Part shown: positions 11,756 through 22,179 of the stretch, in pieces
How positions within the stretch are numbered: position 1 is the first letter of the stretch
Layout of the letters: the number at the start of each line of letters is the position of its first letter
From: Rhabdophis nuchalis
Taxonomy: Eukaryota; Chordata; Lepidosauria; Squamata; Natricidae
Direction: 5' to 3'
Assembly (NCBI GenBank): GCA_039707465.1
Contig: CM077647.1
Coordinates: 46,650,110 to 46,714,109, forward strand
DNA length: 64,000 nt
Program-made: the position numbers and the translations under genes
Notes under the pieces: generated by a model
What the model was told of the DNA's origin: nothing
What the model saw: only the letters and a program-made list of their open reading frames with translations
The model's database searches: none

Positions 11756-12736
11756 TATTTTAGCATGCATTAGTAAAGTTGAAAAAAAGGATATGAATGT
11801 GCAGCATGTAAATTTAACCATATGGTATAGTTACTTAATACAATTATTAGATCATATTGGTCAAAGAGGTTTACAATATGGTAGTGGCCTGTTATTTGTC
11901 CTTCACGCTATTTTCAATCATGCTTCAGGCGCCAACTTGCATGCGAACTCTGAATATGTGATTTCCGGAAGCCTGTTGTTGACTTTCAACCAAGAAAGTG
12001 CTGAAATAGCAAAAAATGAAAGCACAGTGCTTTTACTATCCCAATAAGAATATCCTGTGTAATTTAAAAAAAAAAAAGATTTATTCACTGACATGGACCA
12101 ATGATATTAAACATGTGTGGGAAGAATATTGTGCAATATATAATACTGAATTCTTTTTATGAGAGCACTACTTTGGGTAGTAATATGATGCTAAATTTGG
12201 TGTTATTTGAATAACTGCTGCTAGATTCTTTCCTAGACTCTTTCCTTTAGAATGTTCCTACTAACATTGAAAAACATTGAAATCAGCAGATCTGAGGATA
12301 AGAGAAGTTGCATTAAGTAAGACATTGTTATGATTGGCTTCTGATTAAAGCAAATAAGTGGATTAAAAAATCTGGAAGCTCCAGTTAAAAAACAATTCAC
12401 TTTGAAGTATTTCTTAGGGTCTTTGATTTTACAGAGAGATGGGGAAGAAGCAAAGGCATGTGAAGTTTGGACCGAATATGATTAGTCACTCCCAAAATTT
12501 TGCTTCTATCATTTTTGCAATCACTTTAACAAAATGAAAGATTATTTAACTTCATTAAAACTCACATTGATTTTAAGCAAAATGTCTATGTTGAATTTCA
12601 AAATGTCTATGTTGAATCATTTTCCCGTTGATTTTAAAGACAGCAACTTTTATGAGCTGATTCATTTCTAGCTATTGTACTGTGGGAACTATTTTTGCAT
12701 GCTACAGTAGTATGCAGTTTTAATAATATATGATGG
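11756..12736. other. Intergenic, no feature recognised
   Basis: AT-rich DNA without convincing gene or repeat features. A frame at 11793-12047 is short and resembles nothing known. Confidence 0.5.
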
Positions 12737-12833
12737 AGATGGAGGAGGAGGAGGAGGAGGAGGAGGAGGAGGAGGAGGAGGAGGAGGAGGAGGAGGAGGA
12801 GGAGGAAGAGGAGGAAGAGGAGGAGGAGGAGGA
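12737..12833 (+). repeat. (GGA)n microsatellite
   Basis: About 97 bp of GGA triplets with a few GAA interruptions. It is a polypurine tract with triplex potential. It would encode poly-Ser on the minus strand, but there is no gene. Confidence 0.98.
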
Positions 12834-13389
12834 AGCAGTTATTAAATGCCGATTAAATGACCAGAGCAATGAAGAATTGAATAGCAGATAGTAATCTCCT
12901 TGTGGCAATGACATGTTAAAAAGAATAATACATAGTTGTGAATAAAAAATTTCTCTCCATCATGTTGCCGATTGGATGACATAGTAATAGGTGGCTAAAT
13001 CTGAAAGCTCAGGACAGTACATAATTGATTTGGGAACTTATTTTATGATTTTATTTAATGCCTGTAAATCAAGAGTATTACTAGAGTTTACATACTAGTT
13101 AATTCTTCTCTGTTATTTTATTATTAAAAACATGAAATTCTAATGCCATCTTAATTCAGAGCTGTGAACATGTTTTAAGAGAAACAAATTCTTTATACTC
13201 ACTATTTTTCTTAAGAGAAATATGGAGATTGTATTCATTCTTCAACCATAAATAAATCAAAACAATCTACAAAACATCTCTCAAATTATGATCACAGATT
13301 TCTGTTCAAATAAAGCTGCACCTCCAAGCAAGACTTGCCAGGCTATAAACCCCATTGGAACATAATGATATTAGCTCAAGAAAATTAAA
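12834..13389. other. Intergenic, no feature recognised
   Basis: AT-rich DNA with no identifiable feature. Confidence 0.5.
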
Positions 13390-13391
13390 TA

Positions 13392-13715
13392 CAGGTAGTC
13401 CTTGACTTACAATCACAATTGACTATATATTTCTGTTGTTCGCTGCAGTTGTTAAGTTAACGTGGTTGTTAAATGCATCTGGCTTGTCCATTGACTTTGC
13501 TTGTCAGAAGGTTGATTCACATGGCCCTGGGGCACAGCAATGACTCTGGGTCACAGCAATGGTCATAAATATGAACTAGCATCTGAATGTTGATGACATG
13601 ATTATGGGAATGCTGCAAAGTTTGTAACTGAAAAACAGTCATAAGTCAATTTGTTCAGTGCCGTTCTAACTTTGAATGGTCACTAAATAAACTGTTGTAA
13701 GTCAAGGACTACCTA
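13392..13715. mobile_element. TA-flanked MITE (AGGTAGTCCTYGACTTAC family)
   Basis: Inverted ends CAGGTAGTCCTTGACTTAC and GTAAGTCAAGGACTACCTA enclose 324 bp and are flanked by TA on both sides (13390-13391 and 13716-13717). TA duplication and this layout suggest a Tc1/mariner-type non-autonomous element. There is no coding content. Three more copies lie in the window (18.1/20.2 kb, 47.5 kb, 52.5 kb). Confidence 0.85.
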
Positions 13716-13717
13716 TA

Positions 13718-14522
13718 TACATAATTGTGCTAATAGTGAACAATGGTAAAGTATACCTTATCTATCTATTCAGGAGAGGTATGTGTATGTGGGGCAGAAG
13801 GAAAGATTTCATCTGAGCAGTGATTGAATTCTGAAGTGATCAAATGGATTAATTTCTCTCATTCAATTTAGTAAAATATGTTGGTTAAAATATAATTTCA
13901 ACAGTTATAGTATTTTGAATATTTCAACACATTCTTTCTTTGTAAAAAAAACCCAGGAGAGACTTATAATTATATAGATAATCAGAAGAATTTAAATTAA
14001 CACAAGCACTTAAATTAACATAATTTCCTAAAATATTTCCCAACAGCTGTTTATCAAAAGAAGATACCAAAAAATCCCCTCTCAAATGAGATGGAATCCA
14101 TGTGGCAGACAAATAATTGCATCAATAAATATGTTTTTCTGTATTTTTCTCCCTGTGCAGCTAACCAGAATTATTATTTCCACTGTTTATTGAATATCCT
14201 GGTTGTTCCAATTTGTTTTACCTCAAAATGGTATTATCAATCTGGTTTTATTGTCTTGACAACAACCAAGTACTTGCTGTTCTATACTCTGTACAATACA
14301 ACATTAACTTTAACCGCTTTAAGATATTTTAATATATATCTATTTTTTTCTTTTATCTTAATTGTTTTATTTACTCATCTACGATCACATTGAGATTGAT
14401 TTGATTTGATTCCAAAATGTTTTAAATTCAGAATATTTGTTGCAATATTTATATTGTAATGCAATAATAAAATAAATAATCAATATTTTACAGGGTCTTT
14501 ACATTTACAAATTAAATTCAAA
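13718..14522. other. Intergenic, no feature recognised
   Basis: AT-rich sequence. The frame at 14091-14393 is a chance hydrophobic ORF with no supporting evidence. Confidence 0.5.
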
Positions 14523-14530
14523 GACTAGAG

Positions 14531-14857
14531 CCATGATGGCGAACCTATGGCACGCATGCCACAGGTGGCACATGGAGCCATATCTGCCGGCACGAGAGCC
14601 TCAGCTCTAGCACGCATGCATGCGCTGGCCAGCTGATTTTCGGCCTTCCAGAGAGCCGGGGGAGGCCATTTGCGCGCTCCCCAGGCTTCAAGAAAGCCTC
14701 TGGAGCCTGTTGAGGGGAAAAAAACAGGCCGAATGGGTGAACCAGAAGTTCGTTTGTGGGGGCGCGTTTCCTGGGTGCCGGCCCGGCACGCACATGCGCT
14801 ATTGTTCATGTGCCCTCACATTTTTGGCACCCACAACAAAAAGGTTAGCCATCATTG
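14531..14857 (+). mobile_element. hAT-type MITE with 8-bp TSD
   Basis: The element starts CCATGATGGCGAACCTATGG and ends AAGGTTAGCCATCATTG. It is flanked by a perfect 8-bp duplication GACTAGAG (14523-14530 and 14858-14865). It belongs to the same family as 7252-7542 and 16176-16548. Confidence 0.93.
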
Positions 14858-14865
14858 GACTAGAG

Positions 14866-15339
14866 CATATTTCTTTGTTTAGGGCGGAAATGTAGTAATT
14901 TCTTACTGAGATTAATCAAATTCAAATTAGTTACTTATAAAATCTTTCTCTGACACTTCACTAAGATTCAAACATAGCTAAGTATATTTTTTTTTAAAGA
15001 AAGTTGGCAATTTTATTAGTTGAAGTTAAAGATACATGAGTACGCACTCTGTACGAGGGAGAAGAAAGAACATTGTTTACCTTGAAATATACTGAGTTAC
15101 ATATTGTTATTTTCTCACCTTTCCAATAAAGTAGTCCACCAGACACTTAATCCTAAATATAGATTATAATTAATCAAAAAGCATTTCCTACTTAAAAAAA
15201 ACAACTGAAACGATTTACACTCATTTTATTAGTAGAGATCTTTGTTAAAAGTATTGGATTTGTATTCATTTCTGCTTCTTTTACAATGTACTAACTTAAA
15301 GTATTATTATAAATTATGAATTAATGCTTTCTAATCTAA
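14866..15339. other. Intergenic, no feature recognised
   Basis: AT-rich sequence with no identified feature. Confidence 0.5.
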
Positions 15340-15502
15340 TCGAGATAATCAAGGAGAGAACCAATTTAGAACTAAGGAGAAATTTCCTGGCGGATAGAAT
15401 AATTAATAAAAGGAATAGCTTGCCATCAGAAATTGTGAGTGGTCCATCACTAAAGATTTTAAAGAAGAAACTGAAGAGCCATTTATCTGAAATGGTATAG
15501 GA
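15340..15502 (+). mobile_element. CR1 LINE 3' end, interrupted
   Basis: This matches the last coding part of the CR1 at 58.4-60.2 kb (GGAGAAATTTCCTG, then a Lys-rich C-terminus ending near GAAATGGTATAGG). It is interrupted at 15502, and its 3' tail resumes at 16549 after a stack of hAT MITEs. Confidence 0.85.
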
Positions 15503-15910
15503 CAGTGATGGTTAACCTTTTCAGCACCGATTGCCAAAACTGGAGCGTGCGTGCCAGTGGTGGGATTATTATTATTTTACTACCAGTTCTGTGGGTGTGG
15601 CTTGATGGACATGATAGGGGAAGTTTACTGCAAAATCCCCATTCCCTCCCAATCAGTTGAGACTTGGGAAACAGAGAATATATGGGGGCGGGGCCAGTTA
15701 GAGGTAGTATTTACCGGTTCTTTGAACTACTCCAAAGGTTCTCTACCAGTTTTCCTAAGCTGGTCAGAACCTGCTGAATACCACCTCTGGCATATGCACG
15801 CTAGAGTGCTGGAACCCGGAAGAGAGCAGCTGGCCAGTGCGCATGAGCACAGCATATGCATGCGCTGCTCCAGTTTCCACACTTGGTGCCAAAAAGGTTA
15901 ACCATCACTG
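15503..15910. mobile_element. hAT-type MITE with perfect 19-bp TIRs
   Basis: Left end CAGTGATGGTTAACCTTTT and the reverse complement at the right end (to 15910) match perfectly over 19 bp. The left flank is GTATAGGA, the same 8-mer used by the neighbouring MITE. A different MITE is nested inside at 15555-15789. The shared body contains GAAGAGAGCAGCTGGCC. Confidence 0.9.
15555..15789. mobile_element. Nested hAT-like MITE (CAGTGGTGGG type)
   Basis: Ends CAGTGGTGGGAT and ATACCACCTCTG form imperfect inverted termini. The body shows GTGGGTGTGGCTTGATGG and GGTCAGAACC motifs shared with the CAGGGGTGGGTTC-type MITEs at 32575 and 34046. The target duplication is degenerate. It lies inside the MITE at 15503-15910. 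Confidence 0.65.
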
Positions 15911-15997
15911 TCCTATATCATTTTAGGCAATGACTGTCCAGTTTCTTCTTAAACATCTTTAGTGATGGACCACTCATAATTTCTGAAGGTAAGCTGT
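15911..15997 (-). repeat. Inverted copy of the CR1 3' segment
   Basis: The reverse complement resembles 15413-15502 along its length (shared GAGTGGTCCATCACTAAAG and AAGAAGAAACTG), including the GTATAGGA-like end. The two copies form an inverted repeat around the MITE at 15503-15910. Confidence 0.8.
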
Positions 15998-16167
15998 CTG
16001 GAAGAGAGCAGCTGGACAGCATGCATGTGCATGCCAGAATCCAGAAGAGAGCTGGCTGGTCGCATGTGCATGACGGAAACTGGAAGAACACTAGCAATGG
16101 TGCACGTGTCCACAGAGAGGCTCTGCGTGCCACCTCAGTCACACCTGCCATAGGTTTGCCATCATTG
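15998..16167 (-). mobile_element. Partial hAT MITE, minus strand
   Basis: It ends CATAGGTTTGCCATCATTG, the reverse complement of a CAATGATGGCAAACC terminus, directly followed by the 8-mer GTATAGGA (16168-16175). The body holds GAAGAGAGCAGCTGG and GCATGTGCATG motifs seen in the neighbouring MITEs. The other terminus is not intact. Confidence 0.65.
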
Positions 16168-16175
16168 GTATAGGA

Positions 16176-16548
16176 CAGTGATGTCGAACCTATGGCACGG
16201 GTGCCACAGGTGGCACGCAGAACCATTTCTTAGGGCACGCGAGGCGTTGCCCTGTCAGCACTAGCGTGCATGTGTGCTCTGACTAGCTGATTTAGGCCTT
16301 CTTTTGAGGCCATTTTTCGCCCTCTGGAGGCTTCAGGAAGCTCCTGAAGCCTCTGGAGATGCGGAGGGGAGGCTGTTTTCACCCTCCCCAGGCTCCTAGA
16401 AAGCCTTTGGAGCCTGGGGAGGGCGAAAAAAGCATGTCATAAGCAGGGGGTCGCGCACATAGCATTATGGGTGTGGCACACCCACGCATGACCCACCTGC
16501 ACTCCCCCCACTTTTGGCCCATGAGCCAAAAAAGGTTAGCCATCACTG
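16176..16548 (+). mobile_element. hAT-type MITE with 8-bp TSD
   Basis: The element runs from CAGTGATGTCGAACCTATGG to AAGGTTAGCCATCACTG. It is flanked by perfect GTATAGGA duplications (16168-16175 and 16549-16556). The GC-rich centre contains inverted CTCCCCAGGCTCC/GGAGCCTGGGGAG blocks. Confidence 0.93.
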
Positions 16549-16630
16549 GTATAGGATCTTCTATTTGAGCAGGGGGCTGTACTAGAAGACTTCCAAAATC
16601 CCTTCCAACTCTATTATTGTTATTCTTTGT
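16549..16630 (+). mobile_element. CR1 3' UTR tail (continuation)
   Basis: The sequence GCAGGGGGCTGTACTAGAAG followed by CCCTTCCAACTCTATTATTG is the standard CR1 3' terminal signature. It also occurs at 60127-60184 in the other CR1. It is the displaced end of the fragment at 15340-15502. Confidence 0.88.
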
Positions 16631-18088
16631 TCAAACAGTATGATAAGCCACAGTGCTTAATTTTGGTTTGTAGCAAGCCTTATTTGGCATAGTTTGTTGC
16701 ATGACAAGAATGTATGTATAATTTAGATAACATGGATTGGATACCATGTGTGAATAGAGAGAAAATATTCCAAGATGCCAAAAAACTGTCCTAGACCCAA
16801 AATGTGGAATAGTATGTAAACTGAGAGATCATGGCTAAGTCACAAGCTATAATTGGTTTGTTTTTAGCTTAGCATTATAAGTGAGCCATCCATTATGACC
16901 TATTCAGTAATCCAGTTTTACAAAATCAGCCTTATTGTTACATGTATGTGAGTTCAGCCAACATTTATTGGAGTAAATACCTGGGGGAAAGGGAGGGAGT
17001 TTCCTTGGTTTGAAAAAAGGTACTTTCCATTCATTCATCTGTTAAAAGAAACCTTTGTTCATTGCCGTTTGCTCATTAAGCACTATTCTCATCAAGTGAG
17101 AATAGTAAATTTGTAATGTAGAAAACCATCCATGCATTTTTCTTCATTTGTATCCTTAATCCAGGGTAGCCCATTAAGACTTATTAAAATATTATTTAAA
17201 ATGATTTACAGGAAATGGAGAAAAAGCATTATGTTCAGCTTTACAGAGGGATATGAAAGAAGGCATCCATAGTTAATAATTGTTAGATGAATTAATATGA
17301 GAAAAGACAGAAAGAATTATACTTATTACTCACTCCTAAGAGCGGAAAGAAAAACACATGGTCCTTTATTTTCTATTCTCTTTTCTTTCACTTTGGAAGT
17401 ACAGTATCTAGAAATAATGTCTATATCTATTTCTCTCTGCTAGTATTTGTGTATTTCACTGAAGGTGTGTGTGTGTTGTCTTCCAATGTTTATGGAGTCT
17501 TTCAGTCCAAGTTAATTATTCTGCGGTCTTAATGTTACAACCAAGAAAACTTTGCATGAGCTGTCAATTGCAGCCCAATTTGGAACAGAGTTGGTTACGC
17601 TTTGAATTATGGGAAGAACCATTATAGCTCAATGCTAAACCCATGTAGATAATCCCAGTTAAGCTGTATGTACTAATCAGTTAGATATATGGGGTTGGGA
17701 GAAAATAACTGCAATCAAAGTAAACAGTACTGAGCTAGACAAGTAATATGATCTAGATTATAATGGCTTCCGGATATAAATCAGGACCAGCCAATTATGG
17801 GCCTTAATAAAGTGAATAACAGCACTAATTGTTTTTTATATCATGTTACATATTAAGCTGTGTGATACGTTTGAATGGGATATAGTCTTGAAGGCATTCC
17901 ACAATTATAAATTTCATTCAAGCAGAGATTTTTCATGGTCTGGAAAAAATCAGTATAGCTGAGACTTAATTTTGATCCAAACAAGAGGCAGAGCATTTTT
18001 GGGCAGCTAGGGATTTGCACCGAAATCCTATGTGCTCCTGCAAGGATGAAAGCAAGAATAAGGAGGACAAACCTTATGTGATGATGCA
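16631..18088. other. Intergenic, no feature recognised
   Basis: AT-rich DNA. No coding region or repeat family recognised. Confidence 0.5.
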
Positions 18089-18090
18089 TA

Positions 18091-18177
18091 TGGGTAGTCC
18101 TCGACTTACAACAGTTCATTAATGACCATTCAGAGTTACAACAGCACTGAAAAAAATGATTTATGATCATTATGATA
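18091..18177. mobile_element. TA-flanked MITE, left part (split by L2)
   Basis: It starts after TA (18089-18090) with GGGTAGTCCTCGACTTACAA, the family terminus. The body is broken near 18177 by L2 copy D and continues at about 20172. Confidence 0.85.
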
Positions 18178-19494
18178 AGGCTGGCCAAACGTGAATATTG
18201 TACCACACTTATTGCATCCGCAGAAAACCGCCCTGCTGCCCTGTTTAAGGTAACCTGCTCCCTCCTCCAACAGAGGCCGCGGGAAGCCTCTTTACAGGGT
18301 CGAGCAGAGGAATTTGGGATTTATCTGCAGGAGAAAATCACTCGGATTCGAAGCGAGTTACCCTCCATTGTCAATAGCCCTGTCGAGAGTGCCAAAGCAG
18401 CTCTTGAGACACCATTGTGGGAGGAGTTTGACTTTGTTACTATCAAAGATATGGACAAGCTGTCAAAGAGACTCAGGGCCACCACATGTTTACTGGACCC
18501 GTGTCCCTCCTGGCTTGTACTGGAATCCTGGGAGACGACACGAGGCTGGCTTCAGGGCATTGTCAACGCATCTCTGAGTGAGGGGTCCTTACCTACCGTC
18601 TTGAAAGAGGCGGTGGTGAGGCCCCTCCTCAAGAAGCCGTCCCTGGATCCGGCATTATTAGAAAACTATCGTCCCGTCTCCAACCTCCACTTTCTAGTGA
18701 AGGTTGTTGAGAGTGTGGTGGCCCAACAGTTTCCACGACACTTGGATGAAGTTGATTATCTAGATTCGCGCCAGTCCGGCTTCCGACCCGGGCACAGTAC
18801 CGAGACGGCATTGGTCGCATTGGTCGATGATCTCTGGAGGGCACGAGATAGAGGATTTTCCTCTATCCTAGTCCTATTAGACCTCTCAGCGGCTTTTGAT
18901 ACCATCGACCATGGTATCCTATTACGCCGATTGGGGGGGTTGGGGCTGAGAGGCACCGTTTTACGGTGGTTCTCGTCCTATCTCTCTGGTCGGTCACAAA
19001 ATGTGTTGACGGGGGGGAAGAAGTCGACTTCTAGATCCCTCTTATGTGGGGTCCCTCAGAGGTCGGTCCTCTTGCCCCTGCTGTTCAACATATATATGAA
19101 GCCGCTGGGTGAGATCATCCGTGGTTTCGGGGTGGGATATCATCTGTACGCTGATGATACCCAGCTGTACATATCCACCCCGGACCACCCCAATGATGCC
19201 GTCGAGGTTATGTCCCGGTGCTTGGAGGCGGTACGGATCTGGATGGGTAGTAACAAACTCAGGCTCAACCCGTCCAAGACTGAGTGGCTGTGGCTTCCGG
19301 CACCCCGTTTCAGCCAGATTATTCCAACTCTGGCCATTGGGGGCGAAACACCAGCCCCTGTGGAGAAGGCACGCAATCTAGGTGTCCTCCTGGACTCCCG
19401 GCTGACTATGGAAGACCAGGTGGCGGCCGTGGCCAGGGGGGCATTCCATCAGGTACGCCTGATGCGCCAATTGTGTCCCTTACTGGATCAGTGA
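18163..19494 (+). pseudogene. L2-group reverse transcriptase, truncated
   Basis: This 443-codon frame starts at an ATG in host MITE DNA and runs into the LINE, so the first few residues are not native. It contains the region upstream of RT, then [17 protein letters not shown] (motif A, catalytic Asp), GVPQRSVL (motif B; Gln-Gly is usual) and YADDTQLYIS (motif C, both Asp). It ends at a TGA where siblings read CGG/GAC. The C-terminal domain continues in another frame at 19558-19995. The endonuclease domain is absent, so it is not functional. Confidence 0.9.
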
Positions 19495-20171
19495 GCCTTA
19501 CACACAGTCACTCAAGCACTCGTCTCATCTCGACTTGACTATTGCAATGCTCTCTACATGGGGCTTCCCTTGAAGTGCACCCGAAGACTACAGTTAGTCC
19601 AGAACGAGGCCGCGCGGATAATTACGGGAGCGCCTAAACACTCCCATATAACACCTGTCCTACGCGAGCTCCACTGGCTTCCTGTGGTCTTTCAGGTGCG
19701 CTTCAAGGTCCTAACGACCATCTTCAAAACACTCCATGGCTCGGGACCTAGCTATCTGCAAGACCGTCTCCTGCCCCATACATCCCTCGGACCGACACGC
19801 TCCCACAGAGAGGGCCTCCTCAGGTTGCCATCGGTCGGGCAATGTCGACTGGCGGCGCCCAGGGGGAGGGCCTTCTCTGTGGCAGGGCCGGCCCTTTGGA
19901 ACGACCTGCCCCCTGAAATCCGCACCATTCCTGACCTCCGCCTCTTCCGCAAATGTCTTAAGACTCACTTCTTTCAACTAGCCGGCCTTGCGTAACCCCA
20001 GCACCGCCAATTATAAACGAGGGTTTTAAAAACGGTTACAACACAGGCATCTAATATCTATGTATTTGTATTTTGTATTTATTGATTTAATTCTATGTTC
20101 GCCGCCCCGAGTCCCTTGTTGTGAGATGGGAGCGGGTTATAAATATGAAAAATAAAATAAATAAATAAATA
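18178..20171 (+). mobile_element. L2-group LINE inserted in a MITE (copy D)
   Basis: This is a 5'-truncated L2-group copy of 2 kb, the one with the longest uninterrupted RT frame in the window. Its 3' end has the CGCCCCGAGTCCC signature and a (AAAT)n tail at 20150-20172. It sits inside the TA-flanked MITE whose halves lie at 18091-18177 and 20172-20457, so it is younger than that MITE. Confidence 0.92.
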
Positions 20172-20457
20172 AATCTTTCACACTTACAACTGTTCAGCAT
20201 CCTCATGGTAATGTGATCAAAATTGTTTTAACGGGCTCATGTTTATGATGGTTGCAGTGTTACCGAAGTTATGTTGTGAACTTCTGACAAGCAAAGTCAA
20301 TGGGGAAGCCAGATTCATTTAACAACTGCATTTATTCACTTAAGAACTGTGGCAAGAAAGGTCATAAAATGGTGGGAATACATTTAACAAATCTTAGCCT
20401 TACTTAGCCACAGAAATTTTGGGCTCAATTGTGACCGTAATTTGAGGGCTACCTTCA
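20172..20457. mobile_element. TA-flanked MITE, right part
   Basis: Family body motifs TTTCACACTTACAAC, GACAAGCAAAGTCAATGGGG, and AGAAATTTTGGGCTCAATTG run to a decayed terminus near 20457. It is the counterpart of 18091-18177. Confidence 0.85.
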
Positions 20458-21846
20458 TTGTTGGGATTAGGATTTTTGGATACTTCTTCAAAAGGGGAAG
20501 GGAAGTTTCAGAAATATTAGTTTTAGAATCTTCGCTTTAAGCCTTACTGGGTGATCCAAAAAAGGTCTGTGGATCTAAGTACACATTTGGATATCAAAAT
20601 AATATTCGGGGGCGGGGCAGTTTACTGTTAAGGCACCAGGCTAGATTCTAATCTTGCTTTAGGCATGATCTAGAACAACTTAAAGAAAATATTCTGGCTG
20701 CATTCATATATTTTGCTAAGATATAAAATGGTTTGTTTGTTTCATTTAACACAGTGTATATACAAAGTACCATGTACTTTGCTAATCATTATTTAAAGAC
20801 CTTACAAGCCTTAACAGCCCCCTGCGGACACATTGTGGACAGCCCACAACCTGTTAGATGTCAAGGTCCTCTTTCAACACAATGGACAAATATCATTTAA
20901 AGCTTAAATATATGCCATAATTAGGCTGCTGAGTTGAAACCATGGTTAAAAACTGACTTGTGAAATTGGAACATAGGAATGAGTTGGAGCTACATTTAAT
21001 TACACTTTTAAAGCTGACTCACTTATGCAATATAATTAATCCAAAACATACTGAGTTAAATCCAGGTTAAAATAGTGGAAGTGAATCCCACTATATGGCA
21101 CTTAGTGGGAATGTTTCACAGAATTGTTTATAAATGCAGCAAAACCTCATTTCTGACTGATGTAAGAATATACAGGCCAGGTTTACCCTAAGGCAACATG
21201 AAGCAATCACTTCAAATAAACTACTAACAGAGTGCAATTTTCATACCTCCCACTCATAAAATCATGGAGAATGGGTCTCCTGCCATGTTGGCTTGCCTAC
21301 CACTAATTATAATTAATGAACTTTAACACCAGGGATCATAACTGACAAGCAGAAGAAACAAACATGATCCTTCATACCACCCAATTCCCAGCTTTGTAAC
21401 CTCTTGTCAAGATTCTGCTTGAAATTACACAATAAAAAAAATAACAACATGCTGTTCAACTACACCCTTATTATAGAAAAAGCTTTTTCATGTTAGGTGG
21501 GTTTCTTTTTCCTTATGAACTGGCTGGAATCCCAGTTTCGGGTGGCAGAGTTGTCTTGGGAAAGCCACCAAACAGGGAGGAGTTTAATAGGTGTGGTTTC
21601 ATCAACTGGGCTTTCCACGTTTCTGCCTGCTGTTGTATTACTATTCAGAATGTGGGAGGGAAGGTTCCACAGTTCAAACACTGCAACTTTTCCTTTCACT
21701 TTTCTAGTGTGGTAAGTGATTCTTCTGGATGAAGTGAACATGCTGGACACAGGTAGCCTTAACTTGATTTAAGCCTGGTAGCGTATGTGTCTGTCATTTA
21801 GAGATGGTTGCGTAGCTGTTGCAATTATACATTTATACATTTATAC
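20458..21846. other. ITGB8 upstream region, no feature recognised
   Basis: Non-repetitive sequence. Frames at 21490-21750 are short, overlap on both strands and have no recognisable product. Distal regulatory DNA is possible, but nothing specific is visible. Confidence 0.4.
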
Positions 21847-22106
21847 AGACGCGCACCTCAGTGTGTAGGCATTGCTTAGTACCTGTGCTGAGAAGGACTT
21901 AATGGGTAAGTATAGGTGGCGGATAGCTGCAGGTACCCATCAAGTCCTTCTCAGCACAGGTACTAAGCGATGCCTATACGCAGCTGCATGGCATTGCCAC
22001 ATACCTACATTGCAAAGGAGTTGTACATTGGCTGTTTGATGGCTGCAGATGACCAACACAAATCTCCCCCAAATCCCAATTGTGCGTTTTGCTGAGGTGC
22101 GCGTCT
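21847..22106. mobile_element. Fold-back DNA element near the ITGB8 promoter
   Basis: Perfect 15-bp inverted termini AGACGCGCACCTCAG (21847-21861) and CTGAGGTGCGCGTCT (22092-22106) enclose 260 bp. Inside is a second, larger palindrome: arms 21866-21908 and 21934-21976 (43 bp, two mismatches) with a 25-nt loop. No clear target duplication is seen and no coding content exists. It is probably a MITE or fold-back transposon of unknown superfamily. It lies about 0.95 kb upstream of the ITGB8 start codon. Confidence 0.75.
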
Positions 22107-22179
22107 TGAGTGCTGATTGGTTGATCCAACTTCTTGTCTGTTTGAGCGCCCCCTAATCCGAACGTTTAACGTTCACAGA

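Noticed and set aside
12720..12914. Minus-strand poly-serine frame
   Set aside because: A (GGA)n microsatellite, not a gene.
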